Part shown: positions 8,844 through 16,637 of the stretch, piece by piece | How positions within the stretch are numbered: position 1 is the stretch's first letter | Layout of the letters: every line of letters begins with the position of its first letter | Assembly: GCA_030680415.1 (NCBI GenBank) | Contig: JAUXVE010000077.1 | Location: 1-64,000, forward strand | Source: Rubrivivax sp. | GTDB taxonomy: Bacteria; Pseudomonadota; Gammaproteobacteria; Burkholderiales; Burkholderiaceae_C | Length of the DNA stretch: 64,000 nucleotides | Reading direction: 5' to 3' | Position numbers and translations under genes: made by a program | The notes under the pieces: generated by a model | The model's database searches: none | What the model saw: the letters and a program-made list of their open reading frames with translations, nothing else | What the model was told of the DNA's origin: nothing

Positions 8844-8967
8844 CGGGTCGCGCGCGCAACAGGCGCCGGCGTGGGCGCCTGTGTCTTGTCTCCAGCTCCG
8901 GGGCCGGCGGGTTATAGCACGCGCCCCTGGACTGTCAGAATCGTGCCGCCCTGCACGAGGTACCGAC

Positions 8968-10053
8968 ATGCCGCGCCCGATCGAAGCCCTCATCCACGCC
9001 ACGGCGCTGGCCGCCAACCTGGCCCGTGCGCGTGCCGCCGCGCCCGACGCGCGGGTGTGGGCGGTGGTCAAGGCCAACGCCTATGGCCACGGCATCGAGC
9101 GTGTCTTCGAAGGCCTGCGCGGAGCCGACGGCTTTGCGCTGCTCGACCTGGCCGAAGGCGAGCGCGTGCGCTCGCTGGGCTGGCGCGGCCCCGTGCTGCT
9201 GCTGGAGGGCTGCTTCGAGCCGCGCGACCTGGAGTCGTGCTCGCGATTGAACCTGTGGCACGTCGTGCACTGCGCCGAACAGATCGACTGGCTGGCGGCG
9301 CACAAGACGCACCAGCCGCACCGCGTGTTCCTGAAGATGAACAGCGGCATGAACCGGCTCGGTTTCCGGCCCGCGGCCTTTCGCCCCGCCTGGGCGCGGC
9401 TGAACGCCTTGCCGCAGGTCGACGAGATCGCCTTGATGACGCACTTCTCCGACGCCGACGGCGAACGCGGCATCGCCCGCCAGGCGGCTGCCTTCGACGC
9501 CGCCACGCGCGACCTGCCGGGCGAGCGCTGCCTGGCCAACAGCGCGGCCGTGTTGCGCCACGGCCTGGGCAACGACTGGGTGCGCGCCGGCATCCTGTGC
9601 TACGGCAGCGCGCCCGACTTCCCGGCCCACGACATCCACCACTGGGGACTGCAGCCGACGATGACGCTGCGCTCGCGCCTGATCGCCGTGCAGCAGCTGC
9701 AAGCGGGCGACACGGTCGGCTATGGCAGCAGCTACACCGCCAGCGCGCCGCAGCGCATCGGCATCGTCGCCTGCGGTTATGCCGACGGCTACCCCCGACA
9801 CTGCGGCACCGACACGCCGGTGCTGGTGGACGGCGTGCGCACCGGCACCGTGGGCCGCGTCTCGATGGACATGCTGGCGGTGGACCTGACACCGGTGCCG
9901 GCCTGCGGCATCGGCAGCGAGGTCACGCTGTGGGGCCGCGGCCCGGGCGATACGCTGCTGGCCATCGACGACGTGGCGCGTGCCGGGGGTACCATCGGCT
10001 ACGAACTCATGTGTGCACTGGCGCCTCGCGTGCCGGTATCCGCAATCGACTGA
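8968..10053 (+). CDS. alr: Alanine racemase
   Basis: This PLP-dependent enzyme interconverts L- and D-alanine, supplying D-alanine for peptidoglycan in the cytoplasm. It has 361 residues. The PLP lysine is Lys35 in [10 protein letters not shown], the catalytic tyrosine lies in VGYGSSYTA near residue 250, and the family segments [11 protein letters not shown] and GYADGYPR are present. The ATG at 8968 has GAGG seven bases upstream. It is divergent from lplT, and the small gene glsB follows after 29 bases. Confidence 0.96.
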   Translation: MPRPIEALIHATALAANLARARAAAPDARVWAVVKANAYGHGIERVFEGLRGADGFALLDLAEGERVRSLGWRGPVLLLEGCFEPRDLESCSRLNLWHVVHCAEQIDWLAAHKTHQPHRVFLKMNSGMNRLGFRPAAFRPAWARLNALPQVDEIALMTHFSDADGERGIARQAAAFDAATRDLPGERCLANSAAVLRHGLGNDWVRAGILCYGSAPDFPAHDIHHWGLQPTMTLRSRLIAVQQLQAGDTVGYGSSYTASAPQRIGIVACGYADGYPRHCGTDTPVLVDGVRTGTVGRVSMDMLAVDLTPVPACGIGSEVTLWGRGPGDTLLAIDDVARAGGTIGYELMCALAPRVPVSAID

Positions 10054-10082
10054 ACCCCGCCAGCGCAGGAGCGAACAGCACC

Positions 10083-10328
10083 ATGGGCATCATCGGCACC
10101 ATCTTCGTCGGCCTCATCGTCGGCGCAATTGCACGTTTCGTTCTTCCCGGCGAACAGAAGATGGGCTGGATCCTGACCATCGTGCTCGGCATCGCCGGCT
10201 CGCTGGTGGCCGGTTTCGTGGGCCAGGCGCTGGGCTGGTACACCGTGGGTGAGCCGGCGGGCTGGATCGCTTCGGTGCTGGGCGCCGTGGTGCTGCTGAT
10301 CGTGGTGGGCAAGCTCAACCGCCGCTGA
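10083..10328 (+). CDS. GlsB/YeaQ/YmgE family stress membrane protein
   Basis: This is a very hydrophobic 81-residue protein with three predicted spans (about 2-22, 28-50 and 59-78), the full length of the transglycosylase-associated (GlsB/YeaQ/YmgE) family. Signatures are IGTIFVGLIVGAIARFVLPG, then GWILTIVLGIAGSLVAG. An AGGAG site lies about ten bases before the ATG. Family members are often stress-induced; the biochemical role is unknown. The gene sits between alr and arfB and may be co-transcribed with both. Confidence 0.88.
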   Translation: MGIIGTIFVGLIVGAIARFVLPGEQKMGWILTIVLGIAGSLVAGFVGQALGWYTVGEPAGWIASVLGAVVLLIVVGKLNRR

Positions 10329-10341
10329 GCGCGCACCCGCC

Positions 10342-10752
10342 ATGCGCCGCAGTGGCCTGCGCGTGCAGCCGGCCGAGGTGGAAGTCTCCGCCATCCGTGC
10401 CCAGGGTGCGGGCGGGCAGAACGTCAACAAGGTCTCCAGCGCAGTGCACCTGCGCTACAAGGTCGCCGCGTCGTCCTTGCCCGACGACGTGAAGGCGCGC
10501 TTGCTGGCACTGCCCGACAACCGCATCAGCGCCGACGGCGTCGTCGTCATCAAGGCCCAGGAGCACCGCAGCCTGGAGATGAACCGCGCCGATGCGATGG
10601 CGCGCTTGCAGGCGATGGTCGACCGCGTGGCGGTGGCGCCGCGCGTGCGCCGCGCCACCAAGCCGACCCACGGCTCCAAGATGCGGCGGCTGGAAGGCAA
10701 GGCGGTGCGTGCGCAGGTGAAGGCGGGGCGCGGCAAGGTGCGCGGCGAGTAG
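10342..10752 (+). CDS. arfB: Alternative ribosome-rescue factor ArfB
   Basis: ArfB (YaeJ) enters stalled ribosomes lacking a stop codon and hydrolyses the peptidyl-tRNA. The protein has 136 residues with the GGQ catalytic motif at residues 24-26 (GAGGQNVNKVSSAVHLR) and a basic C-terminal tail rich in Arg and Lys that in the family enters the mRNA channel. The start is 13 bases after glsB. Length and tail distinguish it from full release factors. Confidence 0.93.
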   Translation: MRRSGLRVQPAEVEVSAIRAQGAGGQNVNKVSSAVHLRYKVAASSLPDDVKARLLALPDNRISADGVVVIKAQEHRSLEMNRADAMARLQAMVDRVAVAPRVRRATKPTHGSKMRRLEGKAVRAQVKAGRGKVRGE

Positions 10753-10785
10753 GGCGGACGCGCCCGACCGCCCAGGCCATGCGTT

Positions 10786-10971
10786 TCAAGCCACGCGCAG
10801 GCCGTGTCGCAGCTCGAAGCCCGGCCGGTCCACCTGCGCGTGCACGGCCTGGCCGCGCAGCCTGTGCAGGTTGTCGTCGACGGCCTGCTCCAGGTGGATC
10901 ACGGCGCACTGGCGCGGGCAGCAGGCCCAGTGCTGCAGGGCCGACAGCGGCAGCAGCTCAGGTTCTTCCAT
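10786..10971 (-). pseudogene. Truncated cas4-like gene (N-terminal stub)
   Basis: The 61-residue frame begins with PLSALQHWACCPRQCAVIHL and continues with LEQAVDDNLHRLRGQAVHAQ. This resembles the first 60 or so residues of Cas4 (RecB-like nuclease with an Fe-S cluster, type I-C/I-U CRISPR adaptation): the first cysteine pair and the helix before the nuclease core. It then stops at GLRVA, before any catalytic Asp, Glu or Lys or the C-terminal cysteine triad (Cas4 is about 200 residues). No cas1, cas2 or repeat array is nearby. The start overlaps the end of the DUF5615 gene by 14 bases. It is probably a remnant, though a short expressed peptide is possible. Confidence 0.72.
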
Positions 10972-11335
10972 CGCCGGCTTCCCGTGGTGGAAACGCCCGC
11001 CGGCGGCGGGCGTCGCGCGTGCACACCACCAGGCAGCCCTGGACGGCATCGCGCAGCGCCACGGCCGCCATGGTGCCGGCCGCCGTGCCGTCGATGGGGT
11101 GCAGCCGCAGGTAGACGATGGCCGGCGGCGGTGCTTCGCCGTTCTGGAAGACGGGTTCGCCGAAGTCGGCGTCGAAGGTGACCAGCACCCGGGCCTGTTC
11201 GCGCGCGAGCGCCAGGACGCGCCTGTCGTCGGCAGCGGGCGTGTGGTCTGCCACGAACACGACGTCGTGCCCCTCGGCGACCCGCACGCGGCCGGCCGAG
11301 CGCGGCAGGTTCTCGTCCAGCAGCAGCGCGGCCAC
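10958..11335 (-). CDS. DUF5615 PIN-like toxin-family protein
   Basis: The 125-residue frame has the DUF5615 (Mut7-C/PIN-like) pattern: LLLDENLP at the N-terminus, GHDVVFVADHTP, then RVLALAREQARVLVTFDADF, with acidic residues (Asp, Glu, two later Asp) matching PIN active-site positions. Such proteins are predicted RNases, usually paired with DUF433 antitoxins. The GTG at 11335 places LLLDENLP at the very N-terminus as expected; there is no good ribosome-binding site. The spacing between DENLP and GHDVV appears a few residues short for the family. It follows the truncated DUF433 frame by 20 bases. Confidence 0.72.
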   Translation of the reverse strand: MAALLLDENLPRSAGRVRVAEGHDVVFVADHTPAADDRRVLALAREQARVLVTFDADFGEPVFQNGEAPPPAIVYLRLHPIDGTAAGTMAAVALRDAVQGCLVVCTRDARRRRAFPPREAGDGRT

Positions 11336-11355
11336 CGGGTGCCCGACGTGCAGCC

Positions 11356-11481
11356 TTACTCGGGCAGGCTGGCCGCCGCCTTGGCCTCGAGCACGAAGTC
11401 CACGCCGATGCGGGTGCCGGCGATGCGCGGCCGCCCGAACAGCGTGTCGGGCGACGTGACGATGCGGCCTTGCCAGTCCAT
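11356..11481 (-). pseudogene. Truncated DUF433 antitoxin-like gene
   Basis: A 41-residue frame starting MDWQGRIVTSP and reading LFGRPRIAGTRIGVDFVLE matches the first half of DUF433 (COG2442), whose members are about 75-80 residues and pair with DUF5615/PIN-like toxins. After FVLE the expected segment (glycine-tryptophan turn, then the second helix pair) is missing and the frame ends AKAAASLPE. It is therefore probably a broken antitoxin. It starts 2 bases after the upstream gene's stop. Confidence 0.65.
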
Positions 11482-11483
11482 GT

Positions 11484-11795
11484 TCAGCACCTCCGGGCCA
11501 GGGTGACGCCGTTGCCGGCGGCCAGGCTCTCACCCGGGGCCGGCGCGCGGCCGTCGAAGGCGACCGAGTATGCGCCGAAGTCGCGCGACGGCGCGCTGCC
11601 GTCACCGCTGCGGGTGATTGTCAGGCGGTCGAACAGCGCGTGGGCGTGCGCGTTGCCGAGTTCGCCGGCGTGCTCGAAGACGTACAGCCCGCGCGTCGAC
11701 ATCTCGCCGCGCGCGGCGCTGCGGTCGTGTTCGAACATCTGCTCCAGTGCCTGCCACAGCAGGTCGAGGCCGGGGCCGTGGGCAATGAGGTGCAT
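11484..11795 (-). CDS. Hypothetical protein (103 aa)
   Basis: The 103-residue frame starts MHLIAHGPGLDLLWQALEQM. It contains no motif, signal peptide or membrane span that I recognise. Its stop lies 2 bases before the truncated DUF433 start, and all four genes of this islet run on the minus strand, so it is probably the first gene of the unit. It shares an 86-base divergent gap with radA. Third-position GC is high and gives no sign of recent transfer. Function unknown. Confidence 0.5.
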   Translation of the reverse strand: MHLIAHGPGLDLLWQALEQMFEHDRSAARGEMSTRGLYVFEHAGELGNAHAHALFDRLTITRSGDGSAPSRDFGAYSVAFDGRAPAPGESLAAGNGVTLARRC

Positions 11796-11881
11796 GCGAC
11801 GATTCTGGGGGCGGGGTGGCTCACCAGGCGAGCCGGCAGCAGGCGCATCCTGAGGCTGCCAGCGCCCGGTAGCATCGTCTC

Positions 11882-13240
11882 ATGGCCAAGACCGTCTACA
11901 CCTGCCGCGAATGTGGCGGCAGCAACGCCAAGTGGCTGGGCAAGTGCCCGCACTGCGACGCCTGGAACACCCTCGACGAGACGGTGGCCGAAGTGGCCGG
12001 GCCGGCGAAGAACCGCTTCCAGTCGCTGGCGAAATCGGTGCCCGTGGCCACGCTGTCGGAGATCGACGCCGCCGAGGTCGCGCGCACGCCCACCGGCCAG
12101 GAGGAACTCGACCGCGTGCTCGGCGGCGGCATCGTCGAGGGCGCGGTGGTGCTGATCGGCGGCGACCCCGGCATCGGCAAGAGCACGCTGCTGCTGCAGG
12201 CGCTGGATGCGCTGTCGGGGCAGATGAAGGTGCTCTACGTCACCGGCGAGGAGAGCACCGCGCAGGTGGCGCTGCGCGCGCGGCGGCTCGGCCTGGGAGG
12301 CCACAAGGTGCGCGTGCTGGCCGAGATCCAGCTCGAGAAGATCGTCGCCACGCTGGCGGCCGAGGCGCCGGCGTTCTGCGTCATCGATTCGATCCAGACG
12401 GTCTATTCCGACCAGCTCAGCTCGGCGCCGGGTTCGGTGTCGCAGGTGCGCGAGTGCGCGGCGCAGCTCACGCGCCTGGCCAAGACCAGCGGCGTCGCGA
12501 TGGTCTTCGTCGGCCACGTCACCAAGGAAGGCGCGCTGGCCGGCCCGCGCGTGTTGGAGCACATGGTCGACACCGTGCTCTACTTCGAAGGCGACACGCA
12601 CAGCAGCTTTCGCCTCGTGCGCGCCATCAAGAACCGCTTCGGCGCCATCAACGAGATCGGCGTCTTCGCGATGACCGAGCGCGGGTTGAAGGGCGTGAGC
12701 AACCCGAGCGCGATCTTCCTGTCCACGCACGGCGAGCCGGTGCCCGGCAGTTGCGTGCTGGTGACGCTGGAAGGCACGCGGCCGCTGCTGGTGGAGATCC
12801 AGGCATTGGTGGACAGCGGCGGCCCGAGCCCGCGCCGGCTTTCGGTGGGCCTGGACCGCGACCGTCTGGCCATGCTGCTGGCGGTGCTGCACCGCCATGC
12901 AGGGGTGTCGTGCATGGACCAGGACGTGTTCGTCAACGCCGTGGGTGGCGTGCGCATCAGCGAGCCGGCGGCCGACCTGGCGGTGCTGCTGGCGATCCAG
13001 GGCAGCTTGCGCGGGCGCGCGCTGCCGCGCGGCTTCATCGCCTTCGGCGAAGTGGGCCTGGCCGGCGAGGTGCGGCCGGCGCCGCGCGGGCAGGAGCGGC
13101 TGAAGGAGGCGGCCAAGCTCGGATTCAGCGTCGCCGTGGTGCCCAAGGCCAACGCGCCGAAGAAGGCGATCGAAGGGCTGCAGGTGCACGCGGTGGAACG
13201 CATCGAGCAAGCCATCGAGGTCGTGCGCGGGCTGGGCTGA
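11882..13240 (+). CDS. radA: DNA repair protein RadA
   Basis: RadA is a hexameric ATPase and DNA helicase that processes branched recombination intermediates. The protein has 452 residues, the usual length. It has the N-terminal zinc finger (Cys8, Cys11, Cys22, Cys25), the Walker A motif GGDPGIGKST (93-102), the RadA-specific KNRFG motif near 255, and a C-terminal Lon-protease-like domain from about 290. The ATG at 11882 begins with MAKTVYTCRECG as expected. Confidence 0.97.
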   Translation: MAKTVYTCRECGGSNAKWLGKCPHCDAWNTLDETVAEVAGPAKNRFQSLAKSVPVATLSEIDAAEVARTPTGQEELDRVLGGGIVEGAVVLIGGDPGIGKSTLLLQALDALSGQMKVLYVTGEESTAQVALRARRLGLGGHKVRVLAEIQLEKIVATLAAEAPAFCVIDSIQTVYSDQLSSAPGSVSQVRECAAQLTRLAKTSGVAMVFVGHVTKEGALAGPRVLEHMVDTVLYFEGDTHSSFRLVRAIKNRFGAINEIGVFAMTERGLKGVSNPSAIFLSTHGEPVPGSCVLVTLEGTRPLLVEIQALVDSGGPSPRRLSVGLDRDRLAMLLAVLHRHAGVSCMDQDVFVNAVGGVRISEPAADLAVLLAIQGSLRGRALPRGFIAFGEVGLAGEVRPAPRGQERLKEAAKLGFSVAVVPKANAPKKAIEGLQVHAVERIEQAIEVVRGLG

Positions 13241-13375
13241 GGGCGCGGCGCTGCGTTCGCGGGCGGCGCGGCGCCGGCGCCGGACTTGCCAAAGCCAGGC
13301 AGGGGTCGCGACACTGGGCGCCCGCGCCAATGGTCAAGCGGCGTCCTCCCGGCACCCACACCCACGGATCCCCCC

Positions 13376-14281
13376 ATGCCCCACTTCAGCACCTTGTCCA
13401 TCACCCCCGACGCGACCCACCCGCGCGTGGCGCGCCTGCTGTTGAACCGGCCCGAGCGCTTCAACGCCATCGACGACGCCATGCCGCGCGAGATCCGCAG
13501 CGCGGTGGAGTGGGCCAATGCCGAAGCCGAGATCCACGTCATCGTCGTCGAGGGCGCAGGCAAGGGCTTCTGCGGCGGCTACGACCTCAGCCAGTTCGGC
13601 GCCGGCGACATCGACCACCCCTGCCAGCAGGAGCGCGCGCCCTGGGACCCGATGGTCGACTACGCCTGCATGAAGCGCAACACCGACGACTTCATGAGCC
13701 TGTGGCGCAGTGCCAAGCCCACCATCGCCAAGGTGCACGGCGCCGCCGTCGCGGGGGGCAGCGACATCGCCCTGTGCTGCGACTTGCTGGTCATGGCCGA
13801 CGACGCGCGCATCGGCTACATGCCGACCCGCGTCTGGGGCTGCCCCACAACTGCCATGTGGACCTACTGTCTCGGCCCCTTGCGCGCCAAGCAGCTCATG
13901 TTCACGGGCGACGTCGTCGACGGCCGCACCGCCGCCGCCTGGGGCCTGGCCAACGAGGCGGTGCCGCTGGCGGCACTGGAAGGCGCCGTCATGAAGCTCG
14001 CCAACCGCATCGCCGGGGTGCCGCGAGCGCATCTGGCCATGCACAAGATGGTGGTCAACCAGGTGCTGCTGACCATGGGGCTGGAACAGACGCAGATGAT
14101 GGCCACGCTGTTCGACGGCATCACGCGGCACGACCCCGAAGGTCTGTGGTTCCGCCGCTATGCGCAGGAGAACGGTTTCAAGGCCGCGGTGCAATGGCGC
14201 GACAGCGGGCGCGCCATTCCCGAAGGCGATGAAGCGCGCGCGCTGGTTCGCGAAATGGAGGCGCGACGAGAACCCCGCTGA
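13376..14281 (+). CDS. Enoyl-CoA hydratase/isomerase (crotonase) family protein
   Basis: The crotonase fold enzyme has 301 residues. The two oxyanion-hole segments are present: [11 protein letters not shown] (about 61-71) and [12 protein letters not shown] (about 121-132). Where classical hydratases carry a catalytic glutamate, the region reads TRVWGCPTT, so the activity may not be a plain hydratase; related proteins of this length occur in acyl-CoA and terpenoid/aromatic degradation. It appears to be transcribed alone. The ATG at 13376 starts [12 protein letters not shown], with no clear ribosome-binding site. Confidence 0.83.
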   Translation: MPHFSTLSITPDATHPRVARLLLNRPERFNAIDDAMPREIRSAVEWANAEAEIHVIVVEGAGKGFCGGYDLSQFGAGDIDHPCQQERAPWDPMVDYACMKRNTDDFMSLWRSAKPTIAKVHGAAVAGGSDIALCCDLLVMADDARIGYMPTRVWGCPTTAMWTYCLGPLRAKQLMFTGDVVDGRTAAAWGLANEAVPLAALEGAVMKLANRIAGVPRAHLAMHKMVVNQVLLTMGLEQTQMMATLFDGITRHDPEGLWFRRYAQENGFKAAVQWRDSGRAIPEGDEARALVREMEARREPR

Positions 14282-14294
14282 CCGTCGCATTCGT

Positions 14295-14318
14295 CGGCGC
14301 GCCGATTGCGGCGCGCCG
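14295..14318 (+). terminator. GC hairpin after crotonase gene
   Basis: GGCGCGCC occurs at 14296-14303 and 14310-14317 and can pair with itself across a six-base loop, with one flanking C-G pair. It starts 14 bases after the crotonase stop. There is no U-run, so a Rho-independent role is unproven. Confidence 0.35.
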
Positions 14319-14428
14319 GCAGTGAGAAGATGGTGGCGTTGCAGACATCTGCCGCGGCGGCCCGTGCAGCCGCGACGCCTCGCCCCTGCCCTGGCTGCCG
14401 AGCTTGCCGTGACCGAAGGAGCCCCCGA

Positions 14429-14566
14429 ATGTGGAAACACCTGGCCCTCTTGTGGACGATGGTGCGCGGTGACGCCCGGCTGTTGTGGCGCGGTTTGCAT
14501 CAACCGGCGTCGCCGCGCCGGCTGCCACCGGCGCTGTGCGACGAGACCGCGCGCCAGCCGGCGTAG
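14429..14566 (+). pseudogene. Short DUF1232-like N-terminal fragment
   Basis: The 45-residue frame, MWKHLALLWTMVRGDARLLW and on to ARQPA, resembles the start of DUF1232 (YkvA-like) membrane proteins, which begin with a similar Trp/Leu segment followed by the DUF1232 membrane core. Here the core is absent and the frame becomes Arg/Pro-rich. A GAAGGAG site precedes the ATG by seven bases, so the peptide may be translated. It is a probable remnant or a short gene in its own right. Confidence 0.5.
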
Positions 14567-14596
14567 CGGCGGCTTGGGCCTCGATCTGATCTGCCG

Positions 14597-15349
14597 ATGA
14601 GGCTGGGTGTCGTTTCCGATATCCACGGCAACCTGCCGGCGCTGCAGGCGGTGGTGGCCGATGCCGGGCCCATCGACGGCTGGCTGGATCTGGGCGACCT
14701 GCTTTCGGGCCCCTTGTGGCCGGCGCAGACCGCCGACTGGCTGATGGCCCGGGGCTGGCCCACGATCGCCGGCAACCACGAGCGCCAGGTGCTGACGCAG
14801 CCGTACGAGGCCATGAGCGCCACCGACCGCCACACCGCCACGCGGCTGCGGCCCGAGCACCGCGCGTGGATCGCATCGCTGCCGGCGGCGATGTCGCCGG
14901 CGCCGGGATTGCTCTGCGTGCATGGCACGCCTGGCAGCGACCTGCAGTACCTGCTGCAGACGGTCACGCCCGCCGGGCTGCGCGAGGCCGGCGACGACGA
15001 GGTCTTGCAGCGCCTGGCCGGCGTGGCCGTGCCGCTGCTGCTGTGCGGGCACACGCACCTGCCGCGCGACCGCGTCGTCGGTGGCACGCGCATCGCCAAC
15101 CCGGGCAGCGTCGGTCTACCGGCCTACGACGACGAGCACCCGTTTCAGCATGTGGTCGAGAACGGCTCGCCGCAGGCGCGCTACGCGGTGGTCGAGCACG
15201 ACGGTGGCGGCTGGCGGGTGCAACTCAGGGGTGTCGACTACGACTGGGAAGCGGCGGCGCGGCGTGCCGAGGCCCACGGCCGCGGCGACTGGGCCGACGC
15301 GCTGCGCACGGGTCGCGTCGGCCGCCGCGAACGCGACGTGCTGCGCTGA
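14597..15349 (+). CDS. Metallophosphoesterase (YfcE/calcineurin-like)
   Basis: The protein has 250 residues. The metal-binding motifs of the calcineurin-like fold are in order: DIHGN at 8-12, GD at 33-34, GNHE at 59-62, VHGTPG near 114, and GHTHLPRD near 155. It should hydrolyse phosphomonoesters or phosphodiesters in the cytoplasm with two metal ions. The natural substrate is unknown. It starts 30 bases after the DUF1232-like fragment and converges on the GT25 gene. Confidence 0.88.
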   Translation: MRLGVVSDIHGNLPALQAVVADAGPIDGWLDLGDLLSGPLWPAQTADWLMARGWPTIAGNHERQVLTQPYEAMSATDRHTATRLRPEHRAWIASLPAAMSPAPGLLCVHGTPGSDLQYLLQTVTPAGLREAGDDEVLQRLAGVAVPLLLCGHTHLPRDRVVGGTRIANPGSVGLPAYDDEHPFQHVVENGSPQARYAVVEHDGGGWRVQLRGVDYDWEAAARRAEAHGRGDWADALRTGRVGRRERDVLR

Positions 15350-15362
15350 ACCCGCGCCGAGG

Positions 15363-16130
15363 TCAGCCTGCGAACTTCTCGCGCAGCGCTTCCGTCAGGC
15401 CGTAGCGCAGCCGGCGCAGTTCGTTGCCCAGCCGGTAAGCATGGGCCGGCAGCCGCCGCACCCAGTGGAACTTGCGCGACGCCCCCGGCGGCGCGGCGAT
15501 GGTCGAGGCGATCTGGTCGTCGTGGCCGCAGGGCGTGGGTGTCACCAGCCGCACCTTCAGTCCGAAGCGCCAGCCCTGATCGAAGACATGGTCGTAGGGC
15601 AGCTTCATCGGCAGCAAAGGCTGCGCACCGTGCAGATAGGCCCGTGCGGCAGGGCGGTTGATGACATAGGCCGAAGCACCGGTGCAGCGCGACAGCATCA
15701 CCGCCAGATGGTGGCCGGGCGCGAGCTCCAGGTAGGGTAGCGGGGTGCCCGAATGTACGCCCGAGAGCTTGACCATGTCCCAGCGCGCCATGTGCTGCAT
15801 CAGCCCGCGCAGCACGGCCGGCAGGCTGTCGTGCAGCAGCACGTCGTCTTCCAGGATCAGCGCGCAGGCGGCGTCGCTGGCCAGGAACAGGCGCATCGCC
15901 TCGACATGCGACAGGTAACATCCCAGCTCACCCGGCACCGGCGTCATGCCGTGCTGGCGGCGGTAGGCCGGTTCGTCGAGCGCGGCGCGCTGGGCCGGCG
16001 TGAGGGCTCGCGCGTCGACCGCCGGCAGCCGCGTGTACGGCAAGCCCAGGCGCTGCAACTGCCCGCTGATGCGCGCCAGCCGCTCGGGGGCCCGGTCGAG
16101 GTTGATCACCCATGTCTGCACACCATCCAT
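15363..16130 (-). CDS. Glycosyltransferase family 25 protein
   Basis: GT25 enzymes add sugars to lipooligosaccharide or other glycans at the inner face of the membrane. The protein has 255 residues, typical of the family. Signatures are WVINLDRAPERLARI at the N-terminus, GELGCYLSHVEAMRLF near 75-90, and the DXD-like ALILEDDVLL near 97. The C-terminal basic region is usual for membrane-associated members. No other LPS genes are adjacent, so it may be a single-gene modification enzyme. Confidence 0.87.
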   Translation of the reverse strand: MDGVQTWVINLDRAPERLARISGQLQRLGLPYTRLPAVDARALTPAQRAALDEPAYRRQHGMTPVPGELGCYLSHVEAMRLFLASDAACALILEDDVLLHDSLPAVLRGLMQHMARWDMVKLSGVHSGTPLPYLELAPGHHLAVMLSRCTGASAYVINRPAARAYLHGAQPLLPMKLPYDHVFDQGWRFGLKVRLVTPTPCGHDDQIASTIAAPPGASRKFHWVRRLPAHAYRLGNELRRLRYGLTEALREKFAG

Positions 16131-16170
16131 CGCCGCGATTCTGCGTGAAGGCCCCGGCCGGGGTGCCCGG

Positions 16171-16572
16171 GTGACGGCCTGGGTCGGCTGGGCCCTGGCC
16201 GTGGCGGCGCTGGCGGTGGGCTACGCCGGCTACGGCTGGCCCGGCGTCGTGCTGGCCCTGGGTGTCGTGGTGTTCTGGCTGCTGCTGCAGTTCAGCCGCG
16301 CGCTGCGCGCCTTGCGCCAGGCCTCGGGGCGGCCGGTCGGCCAGGTGCCCAACGCCGTCATGCTGCATGCGAAGCTGCGCCGCGGGCTGCGGCTGCCGCA
16401 GGTGCTGGCGCTGACGCGCAGCCTGGGGCAGCGCGTGGCCGAAGAGCCGGAAACCTGGGCCTGGCGCGACGCGGGCGGCGACGCGGTGCAGGTGGAACTG
16501 CACGACGGCCGCGTCACGGCCTGGCGGCTGCAGCGCAGCGACGCCACCGCGGGCCACCGGTCGCCGAACTGA
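16171..16572 (+). CDS. Hypothetical membrane protein (133 aa)
   Basis: The frame begins with GTG and encodes two adjacent hydrophobic spans in the first 45 residues, separated by a Tyr-Gly turn (GYAGYGWPGVV), followed by a soluble 85-residue C-terminal domain. I do not recognise the family. It lies 40 bases from the GT25 gene (divergent) and 65 bases before ilvE on the same strand. The GTG start is uncertain, since longer in-frame starts overlap the GT25 gene. Confidence 0.6.
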   Translation: MTAWVGWALAVAALAVGYAGYGWPGVVLALGVVVFWLLLQFSRALRALRQASGRPVGQVPNAVMLHAKLRRGLRLPQVLALTRSLGQRVAEEPETWAWRDAGGDAVQVELHDGRVTAWRLQRSDATAGHRSPN

Positions 16573-16637
16573 GGGGCGTCCGACCGCGCCTGCGGCGGCC
16601 CCTAAAATCACTGCTTTGGATGCCCCGAGGAGCCCCC

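Noticed and set aside
7449-10328. Open frame of 959 codons on the plus strand
   Set aside because: It lies antisense to lplT and then out of frame with alr. Its translation is Arg/Gln/His-rich with no domain. Long antisense frames are expected at this GC content.
10753-11881. CRISPR array near the cas4 stub
   Set aside because: No regularly spaced direct repeats are visible in the islet or its flanks.
14295-14318. Classic Rho-independent terminator
   Set aside because: The hairpin is good, but it has no U-run. It is kept only as a low-confidence terminator-like feature.
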